In this document: piece after piece, positions 33,101-42,375 of the stretch
How positions within the stretch are numbered: the first letter of the stretch is position 1
Layout of the letters: every line of letters starts with the position of its first letter
Assembly: GCF_002741075.1 (NCBI RefSeq)
Contig: NZ_CP016634.1
Coordinates: 4,640,501-4,704,500 of the forward strand
Source of the DNA: Pseudomonas putida
Lineage (GTDB): Bacteria > Pseudomonadota > Gammaproteobacteria > Pseudomonadales > Pseudomonadaceae
Reading direction: 5' to 3'
DNA length: 64,000 nt
Made by a program: the position numbers and the translations under genes
Notes under the pieces: generated by a model
Databases searched by the model: none
What the model was told of the DNA's origin: nothing
Seen by the model: the letters and a program-made list of their open reading frames with translations, nothing else

Positions 33101-35437
33101 ATACAGGTCGAGCAACGCCTCGCAGACCTCATCCACTTGCCACAGCTCGGCCAGGTACGCCGACTGGCCAAGGGTGGTCAGCTCATCCAGCAGGGTTTCC
33201 AGTACCGAACGGTCGCCTGGTTGCGCCTGCCAGCGCGACAACAGGGCCTCGGCCTCGAGCAGGGTATCCATGCCCTGGGTCAGGAATGTGGTGATTCGCT
33301 GCGGATCGCGCTTGGGTCGATGGCTGTGCTGTGGGTCCTGCTGAAGGAAGGCCAGGCGTACATCCACCGACTGCCCGACTTCCTCGATCAACTGCACCGC
33401 CCCCGGAATGGGAGCCAACGGCGTGCTGCCCAGTTGGGCAAGGCCGAGGTGGAACAGCGCACGCGCCGCCTCCAGCCACTCCAGCTCCGCCACCTGCAAG
33501 GGCAATTCGTGGCCCTTGTATTCCCGCACCAGACGGTCGAAGGCGGTGGCCAGCTCGGCGATCGGCAGGACCCCGGCCATCGCCGCGCTGCCCTTGAGGG
33601 TATGCAGGGCGCGCTGCAGGCTGTCGTTGACAGGCGTGCCATGTCCATCGGCATCGCGCAGGAACGCTTCCAGGCTGGCGAGGTGGCCCTGGGCCTCGTT
33701 GCCGAAGATCGCCAGCAGTTGCGGGTCGAGCCCGTCCACCTGCGCCGGCACGGGCGCATCGTTGATCGCCAGATGGTGCAGGTGACTGGACAACGGCTCG
33801 ACCTCGACCCGCGACGGCAGATGCCCCACCGCGAAATCGGCGAGCAGGTCCGGGAGCCGAACGAATACCTGCTGCAGGGCCAGCACGCCGTCGGCGCCGA
33901 GGGTGATGCGCCCTTCCAGCACACGATTGAGCAAGTGCTCGGCGCCCCAGGCAAGCTCCGCCAGCGCCTCGGCATGGACCATGCGCCCACTGCCCTTGAG
34001 GGTATGCAGGGCCCGGCGTACCTCGACCAGGGCGTCGCGTAAGGCATTGTCGGCGCGCCAGCGCAGCCAGTGGCGTTCGATTTCCGGGAGCAGTTCGCCG
34101 GCCTCTTCGAGGAAGACATCGCGCAACTCGTCATCGACCACCTCGAGCTCGACGCTGGCGTGGGCCTGCCCACACGCCACCCCAAGCGCCGCCAGGCTGG
34201 CCCGGGCCCTGTCGATGAACGGCTGGGCGTCTACCAGCGGGTCGGCTACCCGCCATTGCACATGGCATTCGCCGGCACTCAGGGCCTCGGCCAGGTGTGC
34301 CAGTTCATCTGCAGGTGGCGGCTGCTCCAGGTGTGATAGCCAACCCTGCACGAAACCGGCGCAACCACCGAACACCTCGGCGGCCTCAGGCCACATCAGC
34401 ATCGTCAGCGCACCACGGATCTGATGCAAAAGCCCCGGCAGCGGCTGCAAGCGCTCCGCTGGCCAGCCCGACTCCAGGCAGTCGCCGATCAGATCCTTGG
34501 CCTGTTGCAGCACCGCCAGGGACTCATTGAGCACCAGTTGGCGAATCTCTGTCAGGTCCGCTCCCGGCAGGCCGCTCTGGCCGCTCTCTTCCAGCGGGCC
34601 GACCATGCCGTTGAGCGTAGCCTCCACGTACAACAGGGCACCGGCGACATCCATCAGCACGGCATCGTCCACCGCCTGCTCACCCTGGGCCAGGGCCTGC
34701 AGCACCAACACCTGGTCGATGATGACCCGGCGCGGCTGCTGGAAAGCAAGCACCGCCAGGGTATCGGCGACCTGGCGCAACGGCGCCAACAGGGCCTCCA
34801 GGTGCTCATGCTGCGAGCGGTCACCTCGCATGTACTGGTCCAGGCGGTCCTTGATGCGCATCAGGTCATCGCACAGCGCAGTCACCACCGAGCGTAGGGC
34901 GTCTCGTCCGTGACCGGCCTGCAACTGCTCGCGCCAGTTGCCCAGGGACAAGTCCAGGTCAGCCAGGTCGGCCGCCCCGGCCAGGCGCTGGGCCACGCCA
35001 CCGACCAGGCTGCCCTGGGGCAATGGCTCGACGCCACGGCAGTTGCGCAACTGGTTGAGCAGGGGCACCACCACCAACGGCAGGTCATGTCGCGAGCCGC
35101 GCAGTCGCTCCAGATACGGCGGCAATTGCTCAAGCCCCCGGAACAGCGCACCCAGGCAGTCGCCCCGCGGGCTGACCTGGCCATCAGCCATGGCCCGTCC
35201 CAGCAGCTCAAGCTCTTCGGCAAGGTGCGCCGCGCCGCGCAGTTCGAGCATGCGCAGGCAGCCCTGGACCTGATGCAGGTTGTCGACGAAAAAGGCCAGC
35301 ATCGCCGGATCGCCCGGCTCGCTGGCGAACCGCTCCAGGGCCTGACGGGCCTGCCCCAGGCAATCGAGGATGGGCGCTTTGACCCATGCGAGAGCGACAG
35401 TGTCGTGGCGTTCGGGGCTCACTGCTGAAGCAGCCAT
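30152..35437 (-). CDS. chpA: Multi-Hpt hybrid histidine kinase ChpA
   Basis: A 1761-residue CheA-like hub for type IV pilus twitching and surface sensing. Phosphotransfer-type boxes lie at H55 (LHQVQG), H338 (LHQIRG), H478 and H612 (ALHTLKGS), position 902 (IQTLKGG, Gln in place of His) and H1043 (DLHTLKGG). Then come a dimerisation helix region (~1170-1300), a HATPase domain with HMLRNAVDHGLE, DDGAGVP and GRGLGMD (~1330-1470), a CheW domain (~1475-1610) and a receiver domain with D1690 in LLLDIEMP and a late GKP lysine. Overlaps chpC downstream; pilJ is upstream by 10 bp. Confidence 0.96.
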   Translation of the reverse strand: MAASAVSPERHDTVALAWVKAPILDCLGQARQALERFASEPGDPAMLAFFVDNLHQVQGCLRMLELRGAAHLAEELELLGRAMADGQVSPRGDCLGALFRGLEQLPPYLERLRGSRHDLPLVVVPLLNQLRNCRGVEPLPQGSLVGGVAQRLAGAADLADLDLSLGNWREQLQAGHGRDALRSVVTALCDDLMRIKDRLDQYMRGDRSQHEHLEALLAPLRQVADTLAVLAFQQPRRVIIDQVLVLQALAQGEQAVDDAVLMDVAGALLYVEATLNGMVGPLEESGQSGLPGADLTEIRQLVLNESLAVLQQAKDLIGDCLESGWPAERLQPLPGLLHQIRGALTMLMWPEAAEVFGGCAGFVQGWLSHLEQPPPADELAHLAEALSAGECHVQWRVADPLVDAQPFIDRARASLAALGVACGQAHASVELEVVDDELRDVFLEEAGELLPEIERHWLRWRADNALRDALVEVRRALHTLKGSGRMVHAEALAELAWGAEHLLNRVLEGRITLGADGVLALQQVFVRLPDLLADFAVGHLPSRVEVEPLSSHLHHLAINDAPVPAQVDGLDPQLLAIFGNEAQGHLASLEAFLRDADGHGTPVNDSLQRALHTLKGSAAMAGVLPIAELATAFDRLVREYKGHELPLQVAELEWLEAARALFHLGLAQLGSTPLAPIPGAVQLIEEVGQSVDVRLAFLQQDPQHSHRPKRDPQRITTFLTQGMDTLLEAEALLSRWQAQPGDRSVLETLLDELTTLGQSAYLAELWQVDEVCEALLDLYGAVEEGSLAANPRFFALAQQAHEALLDLFDEIAAGQELSARVDCIAAMRGLLDDALDPGIMGVVGQDAVTPLATYPAPNDPALVQLFLDEAGDILDGADQVLAQWAQDPDNFSALSTLQHDIQTLKGGAQMAAVGGVEVLAQALGALYEDLVDRRLGATPLLLALLRRGHQAVGQMLQALRDGQTPVSATALLGELREYRHAPPAPAAVEAVADDAQRSSDNELLEVFLEESSDIVESAAAALARWQADPRNSVEVENLLRDLHTLKGGARMVEIAAIGDLAHELEFLYELLAAGRLPPSPPLFALLQNCHDRLAHMLDAVRLGQPLHAATALIDYIRNFSSAALTDSAAGQAPVETPSPEAPATTPERVPGDMVKVDAELLDDLGNLASEHSVIRGRIEQQVNDAQFALNEMETTLERMRDQLLRLDIETQGRISSRYPAEGDAYEDFDPLEMDRHSQLQQLSRALFESASDLLDLKETLALRAQEAYSLLQQQARVNSQLQEGLTATLMVPFERLVPRLQRVVRQVASELGKQVELVVGNAEGELDRSVLERMVAPLEHMLRNAVDHGLESREARLAAGKPEQGTIHLNLLHEGADIVIEMSDDGAGVPLEAVRNKAIKRGLLDPQAYLSDHEILQFILRPGFSTAERITQISGRGLGMDVVHEEVKQLGGSMSIESSPGKGARFLIRLPFTVSVNRALMVHLGDEQYAIPLNTIEGIVRVPPAELEACYQLSAPRYVYAGHEYDLRYLGEVLQGGGARPSLLGQSVPLPVLLLHSQEQSFAIQVDSLSPSREIVVKSLGPQFAAVPGLSGATLLGDGRVVLILDLLGQLRGQQRRLARLPGGYGGPRPVFGPAPRQRLLVMVVDDSVTVRKVTSRLLERHGMSVLTAKDGVDAMALLEEHRPDVLLLDIEMPRMDGFEVATRIRRDARLKDLPIIMITSRTGQKHRDRAMAIGVNDYLGKPYQESVLLQSIAHWSQPHA

Positions 35438-35447
35438 CAGTCGCTCC

Positions 35448-37508
35448 TCAACGCCGCTCGGCGGGTGCCGGCAGAGTGAACCCGGACACCGAGCGACGCA
35501 TCTCGCTGGCCATGCGCGCCAGGTGGCGGATGCTGTCGGCGGTGGCGCTGGAGCCGGCCGAGGTCTGGGCAGTGATTTGCTGGATCACCGCCATGGTGTG
35601 GGAGATCTGCCCGGCCGAGGAGGTCTGCAACTGGGCCGCATCGGAAATACTGTGGATCAGCTCGGCGAGGGTCTGCGACACCCCTTCGATCTCGGCCAAG
35701 GCCACTCCGGCGTCCTGGGCCAGGCGCGCACCGCGCACCACTTCGGCGGTGGTCTGCTCCATGGAGATCACCGCCTCGTTGGTATCGACCTGAATGGTCC
35801 GCACCAGCGCCTCGATCTGTCGGGTAGCCGACGAGGAGCGTTCGGCCAGGCGCTGCACCTCATCGGCGACCACGGCAAAACCGCGCCCCGCCTCGCCGGC
35901 AAGGGACGCCTGGATCGCGGCATTGAGTGCGAGGATGTTGGTCTGGTCGGCAATGTCGTCGATCAGGCTGACGATATCGCCAATCTCCTGGGAGGACTCG
36001 CCCAGGCGTTTGATCCGCTTGGCGGTGTCCTGGATCTGTTCACGGATGTTGTCCATGCCGTGGATGGTGTTGTGCACCACCTCGTTGCCCTTGTTGGCAA
36101 TGGCCACCGAACGCTCGGCCACCTTGGCCGATTCGTAGGCGTGGGACGACACCCGGTCGATCGACTCGACCATGTCGCCCACCGCCAGGGACGCCTCGCT
36201 GATCTGCTCGGCCTGGTGTTCGGAGGCCTTGGCCAGCTGACGTGCGGTGTTCTGGGTGTCCTGCACGGCGGCGGCGACTTGCTCGGCACTGTGGTTGATG
36301 GTGGCCACCAGGTCGCGCAACTGGTCGACCGAATAGTTGATCGAATCGGCGATGGCGCCGGTGAAGTCCTCGGTGACCGACACCGTGACAGTGAGGTCGC
36401 CATCGGCCAGCTCCTCGATCTCGTCCAGTAGACGCATGATCGCCTGCTGGTTGCGCTCGTTCTTCTCGGCGGTCTCGCGCAGCTGGCGGTGGGTGGCGCG
36501 CACCATCACGAGGCCAATGAGGATGATCGAAGCCAGCGCCACCAACCCCAACAGATAACCGCCGACAGTGGCCAGGGTGCGGCCGCTGGCCAGGTTCTCG
36601 AAGCTGTTGGCCAGGTGTGAGGCTTCATCGAGCAGGGTTTGCGAGAGGCTGAAGATATTGCCGGCCGCCTCCCGCACGCGCAGTAGCTCGGGCGACGTTT
36701 CGAGGATTTCGTCCACAGAGCCTGAGACGAACTGGAACAGTTCGGCGATTTCGGCCAGCCGGGCGCGGGCATCGGCGTCCTCGACCTTGGTCACGTGAAT
36801 CGCCGGGTTGCCGCCGAGCATACCTTCGAGGACCTGCCCAAAGCGACTGGCATCGCGGCCAAAGGCGTCGGCGGCCTGCACCGAGGTGTCGTCGCCGGCC
36901 AGCACGGTGTTCACCGAGCCGAGGATGCGCTCGGCCAACAGCAACTGGCGCTGGGCTACCGCCACCTGGCTCGCCGGGGCACCGCTCTGCAGAAGGATCT
37001 CCACGACTTTTTCGTATTCGACCTGCAACTGCGGCACGGTCTCGGCCAGCGTCGCCGCCACCTGATGCAGCGACAGCACGGTCTGCTCGCTGGCCAGGAT
37101 GGTGTCGGTATTCTTGCGCAGGTTGTCCCAGTCCTGGCGGACCGCGTCCATCTCGTCACGCACGGTCAGCGGCGCAGGCGGCAGCCCAGTGGCCTTGTCG
37201 CCCTCGCGCAGGTAGCGCCAACGCCGCTCGAAGTCATTGCGCGCATCGGACAGCAGCTTGAACGCCAGAGCCTTGCCGGCTGCCGCCTCGGTGGCGTTCT
37301 TGGCGATGCGCTGGGACAGCACACGCAACTCGCCGGCATGGCCGATGTACTGCTTGTCGTAGTTGGACTGGGTATTGAGGTAGGCGAAGTTGGCGAACAG
37401 CAGGATGATCGCCAGGATCAGCACCAGAAACAGCGCGGTGATCTGCGCGATACTGCGGCTGCGCTGACTCTCGGCAACCGGTGCGACGGGAGTGGCGGGT
37501 TTGTTCAC
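35448..37508 (-). CDS. pilJ: Chemoreceptor PilJ of the type IV pilus Chp system
   Basis: A 686-residue methyl-accepting protein. First membrane helix ~21-43, a periplasmic part with two PilJ-type helical modules ([17 protein letters not shown], ...), second helix ~312-335 ([21 protein letters not shown]), HAMP, then the cytoplasmic signalling region with the hairpin [21 protein letters not shown] and [12 protein letters not shown]. PilJ senses surface contact through pilin in P. aeruginosa. It sits between pilI and chpA. Confidence 0.95.
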   Translation of the reverse strand: MNKPATPVAPVAESQRSRSIAQITALFLVLILAIILLFANFAYLNTQSNYDKQYIGHAGELRVLSQRIAKNATEAAAGKALAFKLLSDARNDFERRWRYLREGDKATGLPPAPLTVRDEMDAVRQDWDNLRKNTDTILASEQTVLSLHQVAATLAETVPQLQVEYEKVVEILLQSGAPASQVAVAQRQLLLAERILGSVNTVLAGDDTSVQAADAFGRDASRFGQVLEGMLGGNPAIHVTKVEDADARARLAEIAELFQFVSGSVDEILETSPELLRVREAAGNIFSLSQTLLDEASHLANSFENLASGRTLATVGGYLLGLVALASIILIGLVMVRATHRQLRETAEKNERNQQAIMRLLDEIEELADGDLTVTVSVTEDFTGAIADSINYSVDQLRDLVATINHSAEQVAAAVQDTQNTARQLAKASEHQAEQISEASLAVGDMVESIDRVSSHAYESAKVAERSVAIANKGNEVVHNTIHGMDNIREQIQDTAKRIKRLGESSQEIGDIVSLIDDIADQTNILALNAAIQASLAGEAGRGFAVVADEVQRLAERSSSATRQIEALVRTIQVDTNEAVISMEQTTAEVVRGARLAQDAGVALAEIEGVSQTLAELIHSISDAAQLQTSSAGQISHTMAVIQQITAQTSAGSSATADSIRHLARMASEMRRSVSGFTLPAPAERR

Positions 37509-37522
37509 GGTCGAAGGATCCT

Positions 37523-38077
37523 CTACAACGCCACGTCGAGAAAGCCCGGCGCCTGGGCCAGGGCGAACGGGCTGAAGATCGCCCAGTTGCGTTCACGGGG
37601 GAAATGGCCCTGGACGAAGGGCGCCGCGGCGCGCAGCAAGGGCTGCGGTGGCGACAGCTCCAGACTGCTCAGGGCGAAGTGCTGAAGGCCAAGGACCTCG
37701 TCCACCAAGAGACCTGCGAACAGCTCCTCGTGATCCAGCACCAGCACCCGACGTTGCTTGCCCGCCACGGCCGGCCCCAGGCCAAAGAAGGCGCTCAGGT
37801 CCATCACCGGCAGCAGCCGGCCACGCAGGTTGGCCACACCACAGACCCAAGGCTGCACACCCGGGACCCGGCTGCTGCGCGGCTCATGCAAAACCTCGGC
37901 GACTTCGCCCATGGGGGCCACGAACCACTGCCCGGCAATGCGAAACCCAATGCCGCTCCACTGCTGCACACGGGTGTCCTGCAGGGGCTGGTCGGCCACC
38001 AGCAGGCGACAGCGCCGGTCGATGTCCAGCAACAGCTCGAAGGCGGTCAGCGACGCGCCATGGGGGCGGGTGGTCAA
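37523..38077 (-). CDS. pilI: CheW-like adaptor PilI
   Basis: A 184-residue CheW-domain protein that couples PilJ to ChpA. Typical pieces are [48 protein letters not shown] and [12 protein letters not shown]. Its start overlaps the pilH stop by 4 bases and pilJ follows 14 bp later. Confidence 0.95.
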   Translation of the reverse strand: MTTRPHGASLTAFELLLDIDRRCRLLVADQPLQDTRVQQWSGIGFRIAGQWFVAPMGEVAEVLHEPRSSRVPGVQPWVCGVANLRGRLLPVMDLSAFFGLGPAVAGKQRRVLVLDHEELFAGLLVDEVLGLQHFALSSLELSPPQPLLRAAAPFVQGHFPRERNWAIFSPFALAQAPGFLDVAL

Positions 38078-38439
38078 GCCTGGAGCACTTCTTTGAGTTT
38101 GCTGATCAGGGCCGCCTCGTCCACAGGCTTGGTCAGGAAGTCCCGCGCGCCCTGGCGCGTGGCCCAGACCCGGTCGGTCTCCTGGTCCTTGGTGGTGACC
38201 ACGATCACCGGAATGGCCCGGGTCTCAGGGTCCTTGCTCAACTGGCGGGTGGCCTGGAAGCCATTCATGCCAGGCATGACGATGTCCATCAGCACTGCGT
38301 CGGGCTTTTCCTGGCGGGCCAGGGCCACGCCATCGGCGCCGTTGTCGGCCTTGAGCACCTGGTGGCCATGCTTCTCCAGCCAGGCGGTCAGTCTGTACAT
38401 CTCTGTCGGCGAATCGTCGACGATCAAAACTCGGGCCAT
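38074..38439 (-). CDS. pilH: Response regulator PilH
   Basis: A 121-residue stand-alone receiver with acidic pair IVDDSP, phosphoacceptor in AVLMDIVMPGMNGF, Thr in VVTTKD and Lys in LTKPVDE. In P. aeruginosa PilH acts with PilG downstream of ChpA. Overlaps pilI; pilG is 48 bp upstream. Confidence 0.95.
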   Translation of the reverse strand: MARVLIVDDSPTEMYRLTAWLEKHGHQVLKADNGADGVALARQEKPDAVLMDIVMPGMNGFQATRQLSKDPETRAIPVIVVTTKDQETDRVWATRQGARDFLTKPVDEAALISKLKEVLQA

Positions 38440-38487
38440 GCTGTTTCCCCATGAAAGGAAAAGAAGACGCCGCCAGGGTGGGCGGGG

Positions 38488-38889
38488 TCAGGGTGCGTGT
38501 TGTTCTTGCGCGACGAAACCGGGCACGTGGGCCCTGATCGCATCGAGCAGTTCTTCCTTGCTGAATGGTTTGGTCAGGAACTGGTCGGAGCCGACGACCC
38601 GGCCACGGGCCTTGTCGAACAGGCCATCGCGCGAGGACAGCAGGATGACCGGGGTGTCCTTGAAGGCGCTGTTCTGCTTGATCACCGCGCAGGTCTGGTA
38701 ACCGTCCAGGCGAGGCATCAGCACATCGACGAAGATGACCTGGGGCTTGTGATCGACGATCTTGGCCAGGGCATCGAAACCATCACTGGCGGTGATCACC
38801 TCGCAGCCGGCCTCGCCGAGCAACATCTGCGCGGTGCGGCGGATCGTGCGCGAATCGTCGATCACCATCACCTTCAGGGGTTGTTCCAT
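38488..38889 (-). CDS. pilG: Response regulator PilG
   Basis: A 133-residue receiver-only protein: MVIDDSRTIRRTAQMLL, phosphoacceptor in VIFVDVLMPRLDGYQT, LLSSRDG, and FLTKPFSKEELL. PilG promotes pilus extension and cAMP signalling in P. aeruginosa. First gene of the cluster; gshB diverges from it. Confidence 0.95.
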   Translation of the reverse strand: MEQPLKVMVIDDSRTIRRTAQMLLGEAGCEVITASDGFDALAKIVDHKPQVIFVDVLMPRLDGYQTCAVIKQNSAFKDTPVILLSSRDGLFDKARGRVVGSDQFLTKPFSKEELLDAIRAHVPGFVAQEQHAP

Positions 38890-38910
38890 AGTTGCCTACC
38901 AGTGGAAATT

Positions 38911-39003
38911 AGCTGCACGTTGCAAGCATCAAGCTGCGAGAAAAAGCGGGCGACGCATGGCTGGCTTTTCTCAAGGCTTGTAGCTCAAGGCTTGCAGCTG
39001 CAC
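38911..39003. repeat. Dispersed GCTGCAAGC-type inverted repeat
   Basis: AGCTGCACGTTGCAAGCATC faces CTCAAGGCTTGCAGCTGC in the pilG/gshB divergent gap; see other copies listed at 29603. Confidence 0.6.
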
Positions 39004-39128
39004 TTTTAGCACACTCCGGATAGCCATTCCATCCGCCGAACCCCTTGACCACCGGCGCTCGCGGCGCCACCCTGAGCCACTTTTCTTTCGAATCACCGCG
39101 GCCCCGCGCCGCCAAGAGGAATCACCCC

Positions 39129-40082
39129 ATGAGCGTTCGCCTCGGGATTGTCATGGACCCCATCGCGTCCATCTCCTACAAAAAGGACAGCTCGCTGGCC
39201 ATGCTGCTGGCGGCCCAGGAACGTGGCTGGAGCCTGTTCTACATGGAGCAGCGCGACCTCTACCTGGGCGCAGGCCAGGCCCGAGCCCAGATGCGCCCGC
39301 TGAAGGTGTTCGCCGATCCGGCCCGCTGGTTCGAGCTAGGCGAGGAGCAGGACAGCGCCCTGAGCGAGCTGGATGTGATCCTGATGCGCAAGGATCCGCC
39401 GTTCGACATGGAGTTCGTCTACAGCACCTACCTGCTGGAGCAGGCCGAGCGCGAAGGCGTGCTGGTGGTCAACCGCCCGCAGAGCCTGCGCGATTGCAAC
39501 GAGAAGCTGTTCGCTACTCGGTTCCCGCAGTGCATGGCCCCCACGCTGGTCAGCCGCCGCGTGGACATCCTGCGCGAGTTCGCCAACAGCCGTGGCGACG
39601 TGATTCTCAAGCCGCTGGACGGCATGGGCGGCGCCTCGGTGTTCCGCCATCGCAAGGACGACCCCAACCTGTCGGTGATCCTCGAGACCCTCACCCAGCA
39701 CGGCACCCAGCAGATCATGGCCCAGGAGTACCTGCCGGAAATCAAGGACGGCGACAAGCGCATCCTGATGATCGACGGCGAGCCAGTGCCCTACTGCCTG
39801 GCGCGCATTCCGGCCAGCGGCGAGACCCGCGGCAACCTGGCCGCCGGCGGCCGTGGCGAAGCCCGCCCGCTGACCGAGCGCGACCGCTGGATCGCTGCCC
39901 AGGTCGGCCCGACCCTGCGCGAGAAGGGGCTGTTGTTCGTTGGCCTGGACGTGATCGGCGACTACCTCACCGAGATCAACGTCACCAGCCCGACCTGCAT
40001 CCGCGAGATCGATACCGCCTACGACACCCACATCGGTGCCCAACTGATGGACGCCATTGATCGCAAGCTCAAGGCGCGCTGA
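39129..40082 (+). CDS. gshB: Glutathione synthetase
   Basis: Joins gamma-glutamylcysteine and glycine with ATP to make glutathione; cytosolic. The 317-residue ATP-grasp protein begins MSVRLGIVMDPIASISYKKD, continues with MRKDPPFDMEFVYSTYLLE, and has the ATP site VILKPLDGMGGASVFR and the C-terminal INVTSPTCIREID. AAGAGGA precedes the ATG. The neighbouring tonB-like gene and the chp cluster keep the same arrangement in P. aeruginosa. Confidence 0.97.
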   Translation: MSVRLGIVMDPIASISYKKDSSLAMLLAAQERGWSLFYMEQRDLYLGAGQARAQMRPLKVFADPARWFELGEEQDSALSELDVILMRKDPPFDMEFVYSTYLLEQAEREGVLVVNRPQSLRDCNEKLFATRFPQCMAPTLVSRRVDILREFANSRGDVILKPLDGMGGASVFRHRKDDPNLSVILETLTQHGTQQIMAQEYLPEIKDGDKRILMIDGEPVPYCLARIPASGETRGNLAAGGRGEARPLTERDRWIAAQVGPTLREKGLLFVGLDVIGDYLTEINVTSPTCIREIDTAYDTHIGAQLMDAIDRKLKAR

Positions 40083-40127
40083 CCGAGGACACGTGGCAAC
40101 GCCGCGCAGTGGGGTATGATGCGCAGC

Positions 40128-40201
40128 CGCAAGCTGTAAGCTGCAAGTACGTGCAGGCCTGCACCGAGCCGCTTTTACTTGAAGCTTGCAGCTTGTGACT
40201 C
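40128..40201. repeat. Dispersed CAAGCTGTAAGCTGCAAG inverted repeat
   Basis: CAAGCTGTAAGCTGCAAGTA (about 40131-40150) pairs with TACTTGAAGCTTGCAGCTTG (about 40177-40196) with three mismatches, between gshB and the tonB-like gene. Confidence 0.7.
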
Positions 40202-40222
40202 GAAGCTGCCTTTGGATACCTG

Positions 40223-41122
40223 ATGACGCTGCCCGCCGACATCCCCGCCGACCTGCTGCCACCCCGCGTCCGCCCGGTGGACCGGCTCGGCTTCACCCTG
40301 TTCCTGGCTGCCTTGGTGCACCTGGCGCTGATCCTCGGCGTGGGTTTCTCCATCAGCAAGCCCAGTGAAATCCGCCACACCATGGACATCACCCTGGCTA
40401 CCTTCAAGAGCGAGAAACCGCCCGAGAAGGCTGATTTCCAGGCCCAGGACAACCAGCAAGGCAGTGGCACCCTGGAAAAGAAAGCCGTGCCCAAGACCAC
40501 CGAGGTCGCACCGTTCCAGGACAGCAAGATCAACAAGATCACTCCACCCCCGGCCGCCCGCCAGGAAACCCCGCCCGCCCCGCAGAAGTCCGCGGTGGCC
40601 ACCAAGGCGCCGAAGGTGCAGAAGGTCGAGCCCAAACCCAAGGAAAGCAAAGCGCAGCCCAAGCCCCAGGCTGTGACGCCGGACTTCGACAGCTCGCAGC
40701 TCTCCAGCCAGATCGCCAGCCTCGAGGCGGAGCTGTCCAACGAACAGCAGCTGTATGCCAAGCGCCCACGCATCCATCGCCTGAACGCGGCCTCGACCAT
40801 GCGCGACAAAGGCGCCTGGTACAAGGAAGAGTGGCGCAAGAAAGTCGAGCGAGTGGGCAACCTCAACTACCCGGAAGAAGCACGTCGCCAGCAGATCTAC
40901 GGCAACTTGCGCATGATGGTCTCGATCAATCGCGACGGCTCGCTGTATGAAGTGCTGGTGCTCGAATCCTCAGGCCAGCCGGTGCTCGACCAGGCAGCCC
41001 AGCGCATCGTCCGCCTGGCCGCGCCGTTCGCGCCGTTCACGGGCGACCTGGCCGAGTTCGACCGCCTCGAAATCATCCGCACCTGGCGCTTTGCTCGGGG
41101 CGACCGCCTGTCCAGCAACTGA
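40223..41122 (+). CDS. TonB family protein (TonB3-like)
   Basis: A 299-residue protein with a short cytoplasmic N-terminus, one membrane anchor at ~23-44 (LGFTLFLAALVHLALILGVGF), a Pro/Lys-rich periplasmic linker (~60-150), a coiled-coil stretch, and a C-terminal TonB domain with LNYPEEARRQQIYGNLRMMV and DGSLYEVLVLESSG. The position between gshB and yqgE near pilG matches the P. aeruginosa TonB3 gene, which is linked to twitching motility rather than iron uptake. No ExbB/ExbD genes are adjacent. Confidence 0.87.
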   Translation: MTLPADIPADLLPPRVRPVDRLGFTLFLAALVHLALILGVGFSISKPSEIRHTMDITLATFKSEKPPEKADFQAQDNQQGSGTLEKKAVPKTTEVAPFQDSKINKITPPPAARQETPPAPQKSAVATKAPKVQKVEPKPKESKAQPKPQAVTPDFDSSQLSSQIASLEAELSNEQQLYAKRPRIHRLNAASTMRDKGAWYKEEWRKKVERVGNLNYPEEARRQQIYGNLRMMVSINRDGSLYEVLVLESSGQPVLDQAAQRIVRLAAPFAPFTGDLAEFDRLEIIRTWRFARGDRLSSN

Positions 41123-41177
41123 TCGGCAGCCAGGGCAGCGGACTGCGCCGAGCGCATTGGCCGTTGCCACGCAAAAC

Positions 41178-41270
41178 CTTGTAGGAGCGTGTTTACCCGC
41201 GAATGCTTGAGATCGAGCAATGACGTTGCCTTGCCGGACGCAGTCGCGGGTTAACCCGCGCCTACAGGGG
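41178..41270. repeat. REP element pair
   Basis: CTTGTAGGAGCGTGTTTACC (from 41179) faces TCGCGGGTTAACCCGCGCC (from 41244) upstream of yqgE. Confidence 0.85.
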
Positions 41271-41330
41271 GTCGCGCAAGCCTCAATGAGCACCTTGTCA
41301 GTCTCGCCACCTGACGCCACACTATCACTC

Positions 41331-41900
41331 ATGAAAACCCTCAGCCCGAGCTACCTCAAGCATCAGTTCCTGATTGCCATGCCACACATGGTCGATCCGA
41401 ACTTTGCCCAGACCCTCACCTACATCGTCGAGCACAACGCCAACGGCGCCATGGGCCTGGTGATCAACCGCCCGCAGGAGCTGAACCTGGCCGACATCCT
41501 GGAGCAGCTGCGCCCGGATGAGGAGCCGCCGGCCAGCACCCTGCAAGTCCCGATCTACCAGGGTGGCCCGGTGCAGACCGACCGCGGTTTCGTGCTGCAT
41601 AGCAGCGACTGCAGCTATCAAGCCACGGTCGAGTTGCAGGGGCTGTCGCTCTCGACCTCCCAGGACGTGCTGTTCGCCATCGCCGAAGGCGTGGGGCCCA
41701 AGCAGAGCCTGATCACCTTGGGCTATGCCGGCTGGGAAGCCGGACAACTGGAGGCCGAGCTTGCCGACAACGCCTGGCTCAACTGCCCCTTCGACCCCGA
41801 GATCATCTTTGGCCTGGCCAGCGACCAGCGCCTGGAAGCAGCGGCCGCCAGCCTCGGGATCAAGCTCAGCCTGCTGACCAGCCAGGCGGGCCACGCCTGA
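41331..41900 (+). CDS. YqgE/AlgH family protein (UPF0301)
   Basis: A 189-residue cytosolic protein beginning MKTLSPSYLKHQFLIAMPHM, with MGLVINRP, PIYQGGPVQTDRGFVLH and LGYAGWEAGQLE, all family landmarks. AlgH was described in P. aeruginosa as an alginate regulator; its mechanism is unknown. The family-typical start at 41331 was taken; the frame is open upstream into REP DNA. Its stop overlaps the ruvX start by one base (TGATG). Confidence 0.93.
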   Translation: MKTLSPSYLKHQFLIAMPHMVDPNFAQTLTYIVEHNANGAMGLVINRPQELNLADILEQLRPDEEPPASTLQVPIYQGGPVQTDRGFVLHSSDCSYQATVELQGLSLSTSQDVLFAIAEGVGPKQSLITLGYAGWEAGQLEAELADNAWLNCPFDPEIIFGLASDQRLEAAAASLGIKLSLLTSQAGHA

Positions 41901-42325
41901 TGGCCGAGGTGCGCCTGCTGCTGGGCTTCGACTATGGCAGCAAACAGATCGGCGTGGCCGTCGGCCAGGTGGTCACCGGCCAGGCCCGCGAGCTGTGCAC
42001 GCTCAAGGCCCAGAACGGCGTGCCGGACTGGGCCCAAGTGGAAAAACTCATCACCGAATGGAAGCCCGACGCCATCGTCGTCGGCCTGCCGCTGAACATG
42101 GACGGCACGCCCAGCGAGATGAGCGCCCGCGCCGAGAAGTTCGCCCGTCGCCTGCATGGCCGCTACAACCTGCCCGTGCACACCCATGACGAACGCCTGA
42201 CCACCTTCGAAGCCAAGGGCGAGCAGATGGCCCGAGGCACGCGCCATGGCAGCTACCGCGACAACCCGGTCGATGCCATTGCCGCCGCCCTGCTGCTGCA
42301 AGGCTGGCTGGAGGCCAACACTTAA
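41900..42325 (+). CDS. ruvX: RuvX/YqgF Holliday-junction-resolvase-like protein
   Basis: A 141-residue RNase H-fold protein: [15 protein letters not shown] with the first catalytic Asp, [27 protein letters not shown], the DERLTTFEA Glu and a late [13 protein letters not shown]sp. YqgF proteins take part in pre-16S rRNA 5' end processing. Coupled to yqgE by a one-base overlap and followed by pyrR. Confidence 0.94.
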   Translation: MAEVRLLLGFDYGSKQIGVAVGQVVTGQARELCTLKAQNGVPDWAQVEKLITEWKPDAIVVGLPLNMDGTPSEMSARAEKFARRLHGRYNLPVHTHDERLTTFEAKGEQMARGTRHGSYRDNPVDAIAAALLLQGWLEANT

Positions 42326-42375
42326 ATCCGCTTTGCCGCCGGCCCAGCCCGGCGCCCCCTTCCGAGGAGCACGCA

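Noticed and set aside
32741..34042. A 433-codon plus-strand frame opposite chpA
   Set aside because: Antisense shadow; composition follows the reversed codons of chpA.
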